Shown one piece after another: positions 1-6,975 of a stretch of 20,871 nucleotides of DNA (within the stretch, counting starts at the first letter, position 1; each line of letters begins with the position of its first letter). This DNA comes from JAMLHN01 sp035708745. Lineage in GTDB: Bacteria > Chloroflexota > Chloroflexia > Thermomicrobiales > UBA6265. The position numbers and the translations under genes were made by a program. The stretch spans positions 1 to 20,871 of the forward strand of contig DASTFJ010000072.1 in the NCBI GenBank assembly GCA_035708745.1. Direction: 5' to 3'. The notes beneath the pieces are model-generated. The model was not told the origin of the DNA and made no database searches. It saw only the letters and a list, made by a program, of their open reading frames with translations.

Positions 1-1
1 G

Positions 2-157
2 GTGATCGATCCGGCCAAGGTGACCCGCTCCGCCGTCGAGAATGCCGCCTCCATCGGGGCCATGATCCTGACGACGGAGGCGCTGGTGACCGACAAACCC
101 GAGAAGAACGCCGGTCCGGCCATGCCCCCGGGCGGTATGGGTGGCATGGACTTCTAG
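2..157 (+). CDS. groL: Chaperonin GroEL, C-terminal fragment (cut by window start)
   Basis: Only the last 51 residues are present; the gene begins upstream of the window. The frame starting at base 2 reads VIDPAKVTRSAVENAASIGA, the conserved end of the equatorial domain of 60-kDa chaperonins. It finishes with the Gly/Met-rich flexible tail GGMGGMDF before a TAG stop. GroEL forms the double-ring cytosolic folding chamber that works with GroES and ATP. The tail is the classic one that projects into the cavity, so this copy looks like a standard folding paralogue. A strong hairpin follows 23 bases after the stop. The identification rests on the end of the protein only, but this end is very distinctive. 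Confidence 0.95.
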   Translation: MIDPAKVTRSAVENAASIGAMILTTEALVTDKPEKNAGPAMPPGGMGGMDF

Positions 158-180
158 ATCCCAGTCAACTCAAACCCATG

Positions 181-215
181 CGAAATGGCCGGAGCATCCT
201 GCTCCGGCCATTTCG
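181..215 (+). terminator. Hairpin terminator after groEL
   Basis: A perfect 16-bp inverted repeat (181-196 pairs with 200-215) with a 3-base TCC loop lies 24 bases after the groEL stop. It is not followed by a long T-run, only TTTCGATAT at its edge, so it may act as a partly rho-independent terminator or as a 3'-end stabiliser. It argues that the next gene is not simply part of the groEL operon. An ATG at 185 falls inside this stem, so it is unlikely to be the start of the next gene. Confidence 0.7.
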
Positions 216-271
216 ATATCTGCGACACTGCGAACGATCGAGTCGCGCAAGGAAAGGAACGAATTCTGACG

Positions 272-598
272 ATGACCAACGATCTCGAAACGCAGCTGAA
301 AGCCAAATATGACGAACTCGCCAGCGGCAAGATCTCATATGCCGACTTCACCACCTGGTTCGAACAACAAAAGTGGCCGTCGACTTCCGAGACCGACCGC
401 ATGTTCCAGGCAGTCGAGCTGACCGGCGCGCACATCAAGGTGGGCAAGGACCTGCCCGAAGATCTCAATCGCGCGCAGTTAACCAAGATCGGCGATTACC
501 TTCACGGGCGTACCGACGAGCGGCCCGTGAGTCTCGGCGCAGACGAAATGAGCCGCGATAAGCTCCGTCACCTCTCCGATGAGAAAAGAGGAGAATAA
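272..598 (+). CDS. Small hypothetical protein, 108 aa
   Basis: I do not recognise this family. The start at ATG 272 (MTNDLETQLKAKYDEL) is preferred over the in-frame ATG at 185, because the latter lies inside the groEL terminator hairpin, while 272 has a purine-rich AAGGAAAGGA stretch about 13 bases upstream. The product is charged, soluble and probably helical. It has no Cys, no membrane segment and no signal peptide. Its first half has amphipathic segments and the pair WF..QKW; the tail (about residues 85-108) is rich in Lys, Arg, Asp and Glu. It ends 28 bases before the convergent ferredoxin gene. It could be a small stress-related protein given its place after groEL, but that is only position. 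Coding status is moderately supported by codon use and the upstream Shine-Dalgarno-like run. Confidence 0.6.
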   Translation: MTNDLETQLKAKYDELASGKISYADFTTWFEQQKWPSTSETDRMFQAVELTGAHIKVGKDLPEDLNRAQLTKIGDYLHGRTDERPVSLGADEMSRDKLRHLSDEKRGE

Positions 599-605
599 TT
601 CTCCT
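589..605 (-). terminator. Weak hairpin between convergent genes, terminator-like on minus strand
   Basis: A 7-bp palindromic stem (589-595 with 599-605, loop TAA) overlaps the stop codon of the 108-aa gene. Read on the minus strand it is followed by CTTTTCTC. This could terminate the mscS-ferredoxin transcript that ends at 626. The stem is AT-rich and short, so the call is tentative. Confidence 0.3.
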
Positions 606-625
606 GGCAGTCAGCTGCCCCGGGG

Positions 626-913
626 TCAGGCGTCTTCCTCTGACTCGGGAGCTTCGAACATTGGCGTCAAAATTTGGGGAAATACCCGCCGTCCATATTG
701 TTCGATGATGATTGCCTGGGTTGGACATGCGCGCGCGCCGGCAAAGAGCTGCTGCACGGTCGCGCCCTCGAAGTCCACCAGTTCGGCAACCTGAGTTTCC
801 TCGTCCAGGACATAGATTCCCGGCGCGACCGTCGTGCACTTGGCATTCGACACACATCGCTTGGGGTCGACCCAGACATGGAGTCCCTGTTTTCCGGCAT
901 CCTTCTCATTCAT
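626..913 (-). CDS. Single-cluster 3Fe-4S type ferredoxin, 95 aa
   Basis: This is a small soluble electron carrier. It has Cys20, Cys26 and Cys63 in the pattern C-x5-C ... C-P-T-Q-A-I. In ordinary [4Fe-4S] ferredoxins a further Cys sits midway between the first two; here that position is Asn23. This is the signature of the single [3Fe-4S] (or non-Cys-ligated) ferredoxins that in actinobacteria often feed electrons to cytochromes P450. The length (95 aa) fits the family, with an acidic C-terminal tail (PESEEDA). The start ATG at 913 overlaps the stop of the upstream MscS gene by 4 nt, implying translational coupling. No P450 or ferredoxin reductase is in the window, so the redox partner is unknown. 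Confidence 0.88.
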   Translation of the reverse strand: MNEKDAGKQGLHVWVDPKRCVSNAKCTTVAPGIYVLDEETQVAELVDFEGATVQQLFAGARACPTQAIIIEQYGRRVFPQILTPMFEAPESEEDA

Positions 914-1854
914 TCGTTGGCGTCATCCTTGTCATGTTCGTCGTCGGTCGTAGCTCGATCGGTGAGTTGCGCCGTCGAACCTGGTTGTAATAGTCGCATG
1001 GCCCGCTCCCGATGGACGACGATCTGCGGATACGGCACCTCGATTCCGGCATGGGCGAAGGCGTCCATCAATCGCAGCCGGAACTCTCCCTCGACCGCGC
1101 CCCCCTTGCCGGGAATGGTTTCTCCATTGACCTTGATCACGATCCCTTTATCGCCAAGCTCCTGAATGCGCGATGCGTGCATCGGCTCTCTGACGAACGC
1201 CTTCCAGGCCGCTTCTTGCGCGATGTCGGCGCCGATCCGATCGATGATGCGAAAGACCTCTCGCAGATCGGCTCCATAAGGAACGGTTACCACCTGATTG
1301 ATCTTGTTGAATTCCTTGGATCGATTCGACGCTACCCGAATCTCCCCGTTTGGAATGTGATGCACCGTCCCGTCGCCATCGCGCAAGACGGTCAAACGCA
1401 GGCGCATATCTTCGACCGTGCCAGAAATCTTGTTGATTTCCACCGAATCGCCGACCCGAAATTGGTCTTCCGTCAGCATGAGGATGCCGGAAAGGTAATC
1501 GCGCACCAGGTACTGCGCCCCAAAACCAAGAGCAATCGAGATCAGTGAGACGCTGGCCAGAATTGCCCCGAGATTCACCCCAAAGCTGTTCAACAGGAGG
1601 ATGACCGCCAACAGCCCGAACACTGCACGAGCCGCGGTGATGAGTACGCGAGTGATGGATTCGGTGCGCTCCTCGTCGGACTCCGCATAGTCCCATCCGC
1701 GCATGAGCAACTTGCGTCGTTTGACCCCACGCCCTATCAGCCACGTCGTTATCCGCAGCCCGACGCCCAGGAAAGTGAACAGGAGAACGAACGAAAGTAA
1801 CCCGTCGACAATCGAAAAGAAGAGATCCTGCCAGCTATCGAACGTGATGTTCAC
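910..1854 (-). CDS. MscS-family small-conductance mechanosensitive channel
   Basis: This is an inner-membrane channel that opens under membrane tension and releases solutes on hypo-osmotic shock. About three membrane segments are visible near residues 14-40, 76-93 and 98-125 (numbered from the chosen start). The third is the Gly/Ala-rich pore helix, with ALGFGAQYLVRDYLSG leading into the cytoplasmic beta domain (FRVGDSVEI). A HIPNGEI motif and a C-terminal alpha/beta domain ending PYPQ follow, all typical of the MscS family. The length of about 314 aa is close to E. coli MscS (286). I chose GTG 1854 because AGGGAG lies 11 bases upstream; an in-frame GTG at 1875 would add seven residues but has no ribosome-binding site. 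The charged Asp/Glu-rich C-tail overlaps the ferredoxin start by 4 nt. A possible -10 (CATAAT, minus strand, 1914-1919) lies upstream. Confidence 0.9.
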   Translation of the reverse strand: MNITFDSWQDLFFSIVDGLLSFVLLFTFLGVGLRITTWLIGRGVKRRKLLMRGWDYAESDEERTESITRVLITAARAVFGLLAVILLLNSFGVNLGAILASVSLISIALGFGAQYLVRDYLSGILMLTEDQFRVGDSVEINKISGTVEDMRLRLTVLRDGDGTVHHIPNGEIRVASNRSKEFNKINQVVTVPYGADLREVFRIIDRIGADIAQEAAWKAFVREPMHASRIQELGDKGIVIKVNGETIPGKGGAVEGEFRLRLMDAFAHAGIEVPYPQIVVHRERAMRLLQPGSTAQLTDRATTDDEHDKDDANE

Positions 1855-2011
1855 CTGCCCGCAATCTCCCTGCACCTGACGTCTGGCCGAACGGAAAACG
1901 TATTCGAACGCGCATTATGACCGACTCGTGATGCAGTACTCGCAGACTCGGCTCGCGTCGATGCGTACGCCGGGCATATCGGTGGCTCATCAGGCATTGC
2001 GTGGGGACCAA

Positions 2012-2039
2012 TTCCGCGTGTGTGGGATGCCGTTACAAT
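2012..2039 (+). promoter_or_regulatory. Possible promoter of the CoxL-type gene
   Basis: A good -10 hexamer TACAAT (2034-2039) lies 77 bases upstream of the gene start. Sixteen bases before it is a poor -35 (TTCCGC, 2012-2017). The 241-base divergent gap (1876-2116) also holds two similar short stretches around ACAGAC, but nothing I can assign to a regulator. Confidence 0.28.
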
Positions 2040-2116
2040 CTCCCAAGGTTTACAGACAGGGTTCACAGACGGTATCACCGCCCTTGCAGGCGAAACGTCC
2101 GGAGGAAACTCTCAGC

Positions 2117-4465
2117 ATGGTTCTCAGACGGTACATGGGCGCTCCGGTCAAGCGGCGCGAGGATCCGCGCCTTATCACCGGATCGTCGGTCTATGTCGAT
2201 GATCTTCAGCTCACCGGCATGGTGCATGTCGCGTTCGTGCGCAGCATCTACGCGCATGCCAATATCAAAGGCGTCGACACCTCGGAGGCCGAAACGATGC
2301 CCGGCGTCGTCGCCATTCTGACCGCCCGCGATCTGGAGCAGGCGCTCCCCAGCAAATATCAGGCAACCGGCGGAGATTCTGGCCCCGCCGCCGAGGGCGG
2401 TCCAGCAGAGCCCGGCAAGATTCCCGTTCCCTCGGTCGAGCCGCTGGCGCGGGCGAAGGTTCGGTACATTGGCGAACCGATTGTCGCGGTCCTTGCGGAA
2501 ACGCGCGCTCAAGCCGACGATGCCGCCGAGTTGGTCGTCGTCGACTACGAGCCGCTCGAAACCTACGTCGATCCCTTCGAAGCGCGCGCGGATGGCGCCG
2601 CGCGCATCTACGACACGAATCCAAACAACGTCGGTGTGCGATACGAAACTGTTCACGGCGACGTCGATGCTGCGCTGGCTTCATCCCCCATTCGCATCAA
2701 GGAGCGGATCAAGGCAGCCCGCTGCCATCCGCTGCCGCTCGAGCCGCGCGGCATCGTGGCATCGCCCGATCCCATCACCCGTGGCGTGACGATCTGGGTA
2801 TCGAACCAGGGCCCGCACGGCTATCGTAACGAAGTGGCTCGCACCTTTGGCCTGGGTCAGAATCAGGTTCGCGTGATCGCCCCTGAGGTCGGTGGCGGCT
2901 TTGGCGCCAAATTCGGAGTCTATCCAGAAGACTGGACCATCATCGCGGCTGCCATGAAGCTCAACCGGCCAGTCAAATGGATCGAGACGCGGAGCGAAGC
3001 CTTCCTCTCGACCAATCACGGCCGCAATCAGATCGCCGATTTCGAAGCCGCCTGCGACGAGAACGGCAAGATCACCGCCCTGCGCGCCCGCGTCACCCTC
3101 GACCTCGGCGCCTATCCGAAAGGACTCGGTCTTGCGTGGTCGACCTGGGTCATGTCGACCGGCCCCTACAACATCCCCAATCTCGACTATGTGGTGGAAG
3201 GCGTCTTCACCAACACGATGGCAAACGGCGCCTATCGCGGCGCTGGCCGCCCAGAGGCAGCTTTCTACCTCGAGCGTGTCATGGATCTGCTCGCGGATGC
3301 CGGAAATTTCCCGCCAGAACAGCTCCGCCGGGTGAACTTCCTGCAGCCCGAGCAATTTCCGTACAAGACCCTCTCCGGAGAGCGCTACGATACGGGCGAA
3401 TACGAAAAATCACTGAACCACGCCCTCGAATCGAGCGCCTACGCTGACCTTCGCAAGGAACAGGAAGAGCTTCGGAAGCAGGGCCGGTATCTCGGAATCG
3501 GTCTCGGTTCATATGTCGAGATCTGCGGTTTCGGTCCATGGGAAAGCTCGACCGTCCGCGTCGAGCCCGGCGGCGAAGTTACCCTGTTCACGGGCATCTC
3601 GCCCCACGGGCAGGGGCAGGAAACGACCTTCGCCCAGATGGCGGCCGATATGATCGGCGCCGACTTCGAGAAGGTTATCCTCCATCACGGCGACACCGGC
3701 AACACTCCTCAGGGCAACGGAACTGGGGGCAGTCGTGGTCTCGCCGTCGGTGGCGCGGCGCTGGTCATCTCCCTGAACAAGATCAAGGAGAAAGCCATCC
3801 AGATCGCCGCCAACAATCTCGAAGCTTCGGTCGACGACATCGAGCTCGTCGATGGCAAATATCAGGTCAAGGGCGTCCCCTCTCGCGGCCTGACACTGCC
3901 AGAGATTTCCAAGATCGCCTACGGCGGCAAGCTCCCGGGTGATATGGAGTCCGGTCTGGAAACGACCAACTTCTTTAGCCCCGAGGACGAGACGTTCCCC
4001 TTCGGCACGCATATCGCCGTGGTCGAGGTCTTCCCGGAAACAGGTGAGCTCGAGCTCATCAAGTACCTATCGGTCGATGACATCGGCAATATCATCAGCC
4101 CCATGCTGGTCGCCGGTCAGGTCCATGGCGGGCTCGCGCAAGGCATTGGGCTCGCGCTCTGGGAAGAAGTTCAGTACGACTCGAACGGTGAGCTCCTCAC
4201 CGGCACGCTCAATGACTATGCGTTGCCGAAGGCCGACGGGTTTCCGATGTTCGAGACATTGCATACCACCACCACGACGCCGATCAACCCGCTTGGCGCC
4301 AAGGGCATCGGGGAGGCCTCCACGATTGGCGCCACTCCGACCGCCAGCAATGCGGTAATCGACGCGCTCGAGCCGTGGGGCATCACGCACCTCGATCTCC
4401 CCTTCACCCCCGAGAAGATCTGGCGTGCCATCAGCGAGGCTGAAAGCAAGCAAAAGACAGCGTAG
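2117..4465 (+). CDS. CoxL-type molybdenum hydroxylase large subunit (form II-like CO dehydrogenase / xanthine dehydrogenase family)
   Basis: This is the catalytic, molybdopterin-binding subunit of the xanthine oxidase superfamily, about 782 aa, the usual CoxL length. The start ATG 2117 follows GGAGGAA at 2101-2107 and gives the family N-terminus (GAPVKRREDPRLITG..YVDD). Visible motifs are GGGFGAK at residues 259-265, AYRGAGR at 372-378, and GIGEAS with the catalytic Glu733. AYRGAGR is the active-site loop of form II (CoxL-like) enzymes; true form I CO dehydrogenases carry AYxCSFR, so CO oxidation should not be assumed. The real substrate may be a purine, aldehyde or other aromatic or heterocyclic compound. 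The FAD (CoxM) and 2Fe-2S (CoxS) subunit genes normally sit beside it but are absent here; neighbours are the divergent MscS gene and a sulfatase. A hairpin 24 bases after the stop suggests a monocistronic unit. Confidence 0.92.
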   Translation: MVLRRYMGAPVKRREDPRLITGSSVYVDDLQLTGMVHVAFVRSIYAHANIKGVDTSEAETMPGVVAILTARDLEQALPSKYQATGGDSGPAAEGGPAEPGKIPVPSVEPLARAKVRYIGEPIVAVLAETRAQADDAAELVVVDYEPLETYVDPFEARADGAARIYDTNPNNVGVRYETVHGDVDAALASSPIRIKERIKAARCHPLPLEPRGIVASPDPITRGVTIWVSNQGPHGYRNEVARTFGLGQNQVRVIAPEVGGGFGAKFGVYPEDWTIIAAAMKLNRPVKWIETRSEAFLSTNHGRNQIADFEAACDENGKITALRARVTLDLGAYPKGLGLAWSTWVMSTGPYNIPNLDYVVEGVFTNTMANGAYRGAGRPEAAFYLERVMDLLADAGNFPPEQLRRVNFLQPEQFPYKTLSGERYDTGEYEKSLNHALESSAYADLRKEQEELRKQGRYLGIGLGSYVEICGFGPWESSTVRVEPGGEVTLFTGISPHGQGQETTFAQMAADMIGADFEKVILHHGDTGNTPQGNGTGGSRGLAVGGAALVISLNKIKEKAIQIAANNLEASVDDIELVDGKYQVKGVPSRGLTLPEISKIAYGGKLPGDMESGLETTNFFSPEDETFPFGTHIAVVEVFPETGELELIKYLSVDDIGNIISPMLVAGQVHGGLAQGIGLALWEEVQYDSNGELLTGTLNDYALPKADGFPMFETLHTTTTTPINPLGAKGIGEASTIGATPTASNAVIDALEPWGITHLDLPFTPEKIWRAISEAESKQKTA

Positions 4466-4488
4466 CCTCCGGCCTGTTCTGACGCTAA

Positions 4489-4515
4489 ACGGGTCCGGCA
4501 TTCAGCCGGGCCCGT
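4489..4515 (+). terminator. Hairpin after CoxL-type gene
   Basis: An 11-bp stem (4489-4499 with 4505-4515, one G:U pair, 5-base loop) is located 24 bases after the stop codon. There is no T-run, so intrinsic termination would be weak; it fits the intergenic spacer before the sulfatase gene. Confidence 0.5.
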
Positions 4516-4589
4516 ATGCTTTGGAGAGTCGATTCGCTGAGATCGCTACGCCAGACTGACAATTGGGAACAAAAGCAAGGCAACGGGAC

Positions 4590-5906
4590 ATGAGCCAGCC
4601 ACTCAGCGTGGTCTACATCCACTCACACGACACCGGCCGGTGCATGCAACCCTATGGCTACCCCGTGCCCATGCCGGCGTATCAGCAAATGGCCAATGAT
4701 GGAATCGTCTTCCGCCGCGCCTTCTCGGCTGCGCCAACCTGTTCACCAAGCCGTGCGGCGCTACTAACCGGCGAGGCGCCGCATTCCGCCGGAATGCTCG
4801 GCCTTGCGCATCGCGGGTTCACGCTGCGGAATCCCAACCATCATTTGGCCGCATATCTGGCCTCACACGGCTACCAAGCCGTTCTGGCCGGGCATCAGCA
4901 CCTCACGACCAGCGATCCCCGCACCCTGGGATACAACTCCGTCTTCGAATTAGCAGAAGTGTCAGGGAGCCAGGTTGCGGCCCACGCGGTCGACTTTCTG
5001 ACGAGCACTTCATCGCGCTCTGAGCCGTTTTTCCTGGATGTTGGATTTAGCGAGTCCCATCGACCATTCTTGAACCCCGAACCCGGCGCCGACCGTTATC
5101 TCTCCGTGCTACCCGGTCTGCCGGATACAGAAGCAGTTCGGCGCGACATGGCCGGATTTCACGCAAGTCTGGGCGCACTCGACCGTTCGGTCGGTCAGGT
5201 GATCGACGCCCTCGATGCGAGCGGACGAGCCAACCAAACCATCGTCATCATCACGACCGATCATGGTCCTCCATTTCCGGGATACAAAGCGACATTGACC
5301 GACGGCGGTCTCGGCGTTGGACTGATCCTCCGTCTACCCGGCATCATTACTCCGGGCACGGTCAGTGACGCGCTCGTATCGCAAATCGACCTCTATTCAA
5401 CGATTTGCGATCTCACCGGCTTACCGATTCCGGACTGGACCCAGCGAAGTTCGCTGCTGCCGATCCTCGAAGGATCGCGAGGACAGATTCGATCCGAGGT
5501 CTTCGGAGAAGTCACCTTTCATGCCGCATACGAACCGCAACGTTCGATCCGAACCGATCGGTGGCTTTACATCCGGCGGTTTGGTGATCGGCTGGAACCA
5601 GTTCTGCCGAATATCGACCAGTCGCCGGGACTCGACTGGCTGATCGAACATGAATGGGAACGGCAACCAATCGCACCGATTCAGCTCTACGACAATGCGG
5701 TCGACCCAATGCAAAAAGTCAACTTGGCTGACAACGAACAGCTCTCTGAGGTTCGCCGAGAGCTCGATGAACGCCTTGCCCAGTGGATGCGCACCACCCG
5801 CGATCCCCTCTTGGAGGGGCCCGTGCTATTGCCGCCCGGAGCGCGAGTCAATCGCCCGTCCGCGCGGAATCCAGACGGAGAACTGGTGAGCGAGGACTAC
5901 CTGTAA
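4590..5906 (+). CDS. FGly-type sulfatase (alkaline phosphatase superfamily)
   Basis: This enzyme hydrolyses sulfate esters or sulfamates, and its active-site Cys must be oxidised to formylglycine. The signature CSPSRAALLTG begins at Cys51 (C-x-P-S-R type, convertible by aerobic FGE or anaerobic SME). Metal and sulfate ligands of the fold are visible: Asp14 in HSHDTGR, His157 in SESHRP, Asp224-His225 in TTDHG and Lys233 before the TDGG turn. The HDTGR N-terminal motif replaces the usual ADDxG and resembles heparan N-sulfatase-like (sulfamidase) subfamilies. The length of 438 aa is normal. ATG 4590 is preferred over an in-frame TTG at 4563. No signal peptide is visible, so a cytosolic location is likely. 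The C-terminal part ends with LYDNAVDPMQKVNLADN, the standard sulfatase C-domain motif. No maturase or transporter is adjacent; the substrate is unknown. Confidence 0.9.
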   Translation: MSQPLSVVYIHSHDTGRCMQPYGYPVPMPAYQQMANDGIVFRRAFSAAPTCSPSRAALLTGEAPHSAGMLGLAHRGFTLRNPNHHLAAYLASHGYQAVLAGHQHLTTSDPRTLGYNSVFELAEVSGSQVAAHAVDFLTSTSSRSEPFFLDVGFSESHRPFLNPEPGADRYLSVLPGLPDTEAVRRDMAGFHASLGALDRSVGQVIDALDASGRANQTIVIITTDHGPPFPGYKATLTDGGLGVGLILRLPGIITPGTVSDALVSQIDLYSTICDLTGLPIPDWTQRSSLLPILEGSRGQIRSEVFGEVTFHAAYEPQRSIRTDRWLYIRRFGDRLEPVLPNIDQSPGLDWLIEHEWERQPIAPIQLYDNAVDPMQKVNLADNEQLSEVRRELDERLAQWMRTTRDPLLEGPVLLPPGARVNRPSARNPDGELVSEDYL

Positions 5907-5921
5907 GAACAGAAAAATCAG

Positions 5922-6002
5922 TGCGGGCGGTGGGACTCGAACCCACAAGGATTGCTCCAGCGGTGTTTAAGACCGCAGCGTTTACCGTTTCGCCACGCCC
6001 GC
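5922..6002 (-). tRNA. tRNA-Leu (anticodon UAA)
   Basis: This is a class II tRNA of 81 nt on the minus strand. The acceptor stem GCGGGCG (5' side at 6002-5996) pairs with CGCCCGC (5929-5923), with discriminator A at 5922. The anticodon stem-loop has the 7-base loop CTTAAAC, giving anticodon UAA. The long variable arm and the T-arm (GTGGG, TTCGAGT, CCCAC) are intact. CCA is not encoded. A T-rich stretch (ATTTTTCTG) follows the 3' end. It lies only 34 bases downstream of psuK on the same strand and 15 bases from the end of the convergent sulfatase gene. Confidence 0.96.
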
Positions 6003-6036
6003 GCATGCTTGCTATGGTAGCGGAACAGCGAAACCG

Positions 6037-6975
6037 TCATGCACCCACGGTGGGAGCTCCAGCGGCGGGGCGGCCTCCGAGCAGGCCGACCGCTTCCGCG
6101 GCCAGCTCAGCGCCAGTTTCGGCGGCGATCCGCACATCCCATTCGGCGAGCCAACTCGCGAGAAATCCAGCGCAGAATGCGTCCCCGGCGCCGGTGGGAT
6201 CGACCACCGGCTGTACATCTACGGGCATCGAAAAAACCGATTTGCGCTCCCCGACCACATACCCCTGACCGCCCCGCGTGACGACCGCGATATCGAACTG
6301 GCTGCTAAGCTGCTTTGCAATAGCCTCCGGCGCGTCCTCGCCGCACAGCAGCCTGCCATCGTCATAACCGGTAAACAGCAAGTCCGCCCCAGCAAACGCG
6401 CGACGCACCCGCTCGGGACCAAAATCCGCAATAAATCCCACGGAGCCCGGCGACGCACTTACCAGCACATTGGCCGCTCGGCAGCGATCGATCAACGTCC
6501 GCACCCCCGCGTTTCCTGTTTCGTTCAGCAAGACATGACCGGTCAAATGCAACAGTCTGGCCCGCTTCAGGTGTTCGTCCGAAATCGCCTCCGGCGAAAG
6601 CGCCACATTCGCCCCCCGGTCGGTGAGCATGTCCCGCCGCTCGTTTTGCACCACGATCACGATGCGTCCGGTTTGCAGTGCTGGATGCTCTCGAAGAAAT
6701 GCGTTGACCCCCGGCAAAGCGGCCACATGCCGCTTGGCATCTCCGGATCCCACCACCCCGAAAAAATCGACGCTCGCCCCGACTTCCGCTAGCCACGCTG
6801 CCGTATTTGCAGCCGATCCACCGGGCCGCGAGCGTATGATCGATCGCGTATCCGTGTCAATCCGAATCGGACCTTGCGGCAGGACAACGATGTCGTCGAT
6901 GACATCGCCATAGCAAATGATGCGATCAGGCAAGGACGGCCCATGCCTTCGCGACGTCCCCGGCGACTCGGACAT
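6037..6975 (-). CDS. psuK: PfkB-family sugar kinase, probable pseudouridine kinase
   Basis: It probably phosphorylates pseudouridine to pseudouridine 5'-phosphate, the substrate of the adjacent PsuG. The ribokinase-family (PfkB) fold is clear: an N-terminal strand (RIICYGDVIDD), the substrate-binding GGSAANTAA at residues 52-60, and the C-terminal ATP/anion-hole motif DPTGAGDAF at 259-267 with catalytic base Asp265. Length 312 aa is normal. The family also contains ribokinase, fructokinase and adenosine kinase; the pseudouridine assignment comes from the overlap with psuG. ATG 6975 overlaps the end of psuG by 50 nt and lacks a clear Shine-Dalgarno site; a TTG at 6933 would reduce the overlap to 8 nt and still keep the whole fold, so the start is uncertain. 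It is almost certainly translated from the psuG message. Confidence 0.85.
   Translation of the reverse strand: MSESPGTSRRHGPSLPDRIICYGDVIDDIVVLPQGPIRIDTDTRSIIRSRPGGSAANTAAWLAEVGASVDFFGVVGSGDAKRHVAALPGVNAFLREHPALQTGRIVIVVQNERRDMLTDRGANVALSPEAISDEHLKRARLLHLTGHVLLNETGNAGVRTLIDRCRAANVLVSASPGSVGFIADFGPERVRRAFAGADLLFTGYDDGRLLCGEDAPEAIAKQLSSQFDIAVVTRGGQGYVVGERKSVFSMPVDVQPVVDPTGAGDAFCAGFLASWLAEWDVRIAAETGAELAAEAVGLLGGRPAAGAPTVGA

Noticed and set aside
674..1548. Plus-strand open frames opposite the ferredoxin and MscS genes
   Set aside because: Both minus-strand genes have diagnostic motifs; the plus frames do not.
2681..3355. Minus-strand open frame (224 codons) opposite the CoxL-type gene
   Set aside because: Shadow of a clear long gene in a GC-rich genome; no ribosome-binding site or family signature.
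2117..4465. Calling this a genuine CO dehydrogenase large subunit
   Set aside because: The active-site loop is AYRGAGR rather than the AYxCSFR of form I enzymes, and coxM and coxS are absent, so CO as substrate is not supported.
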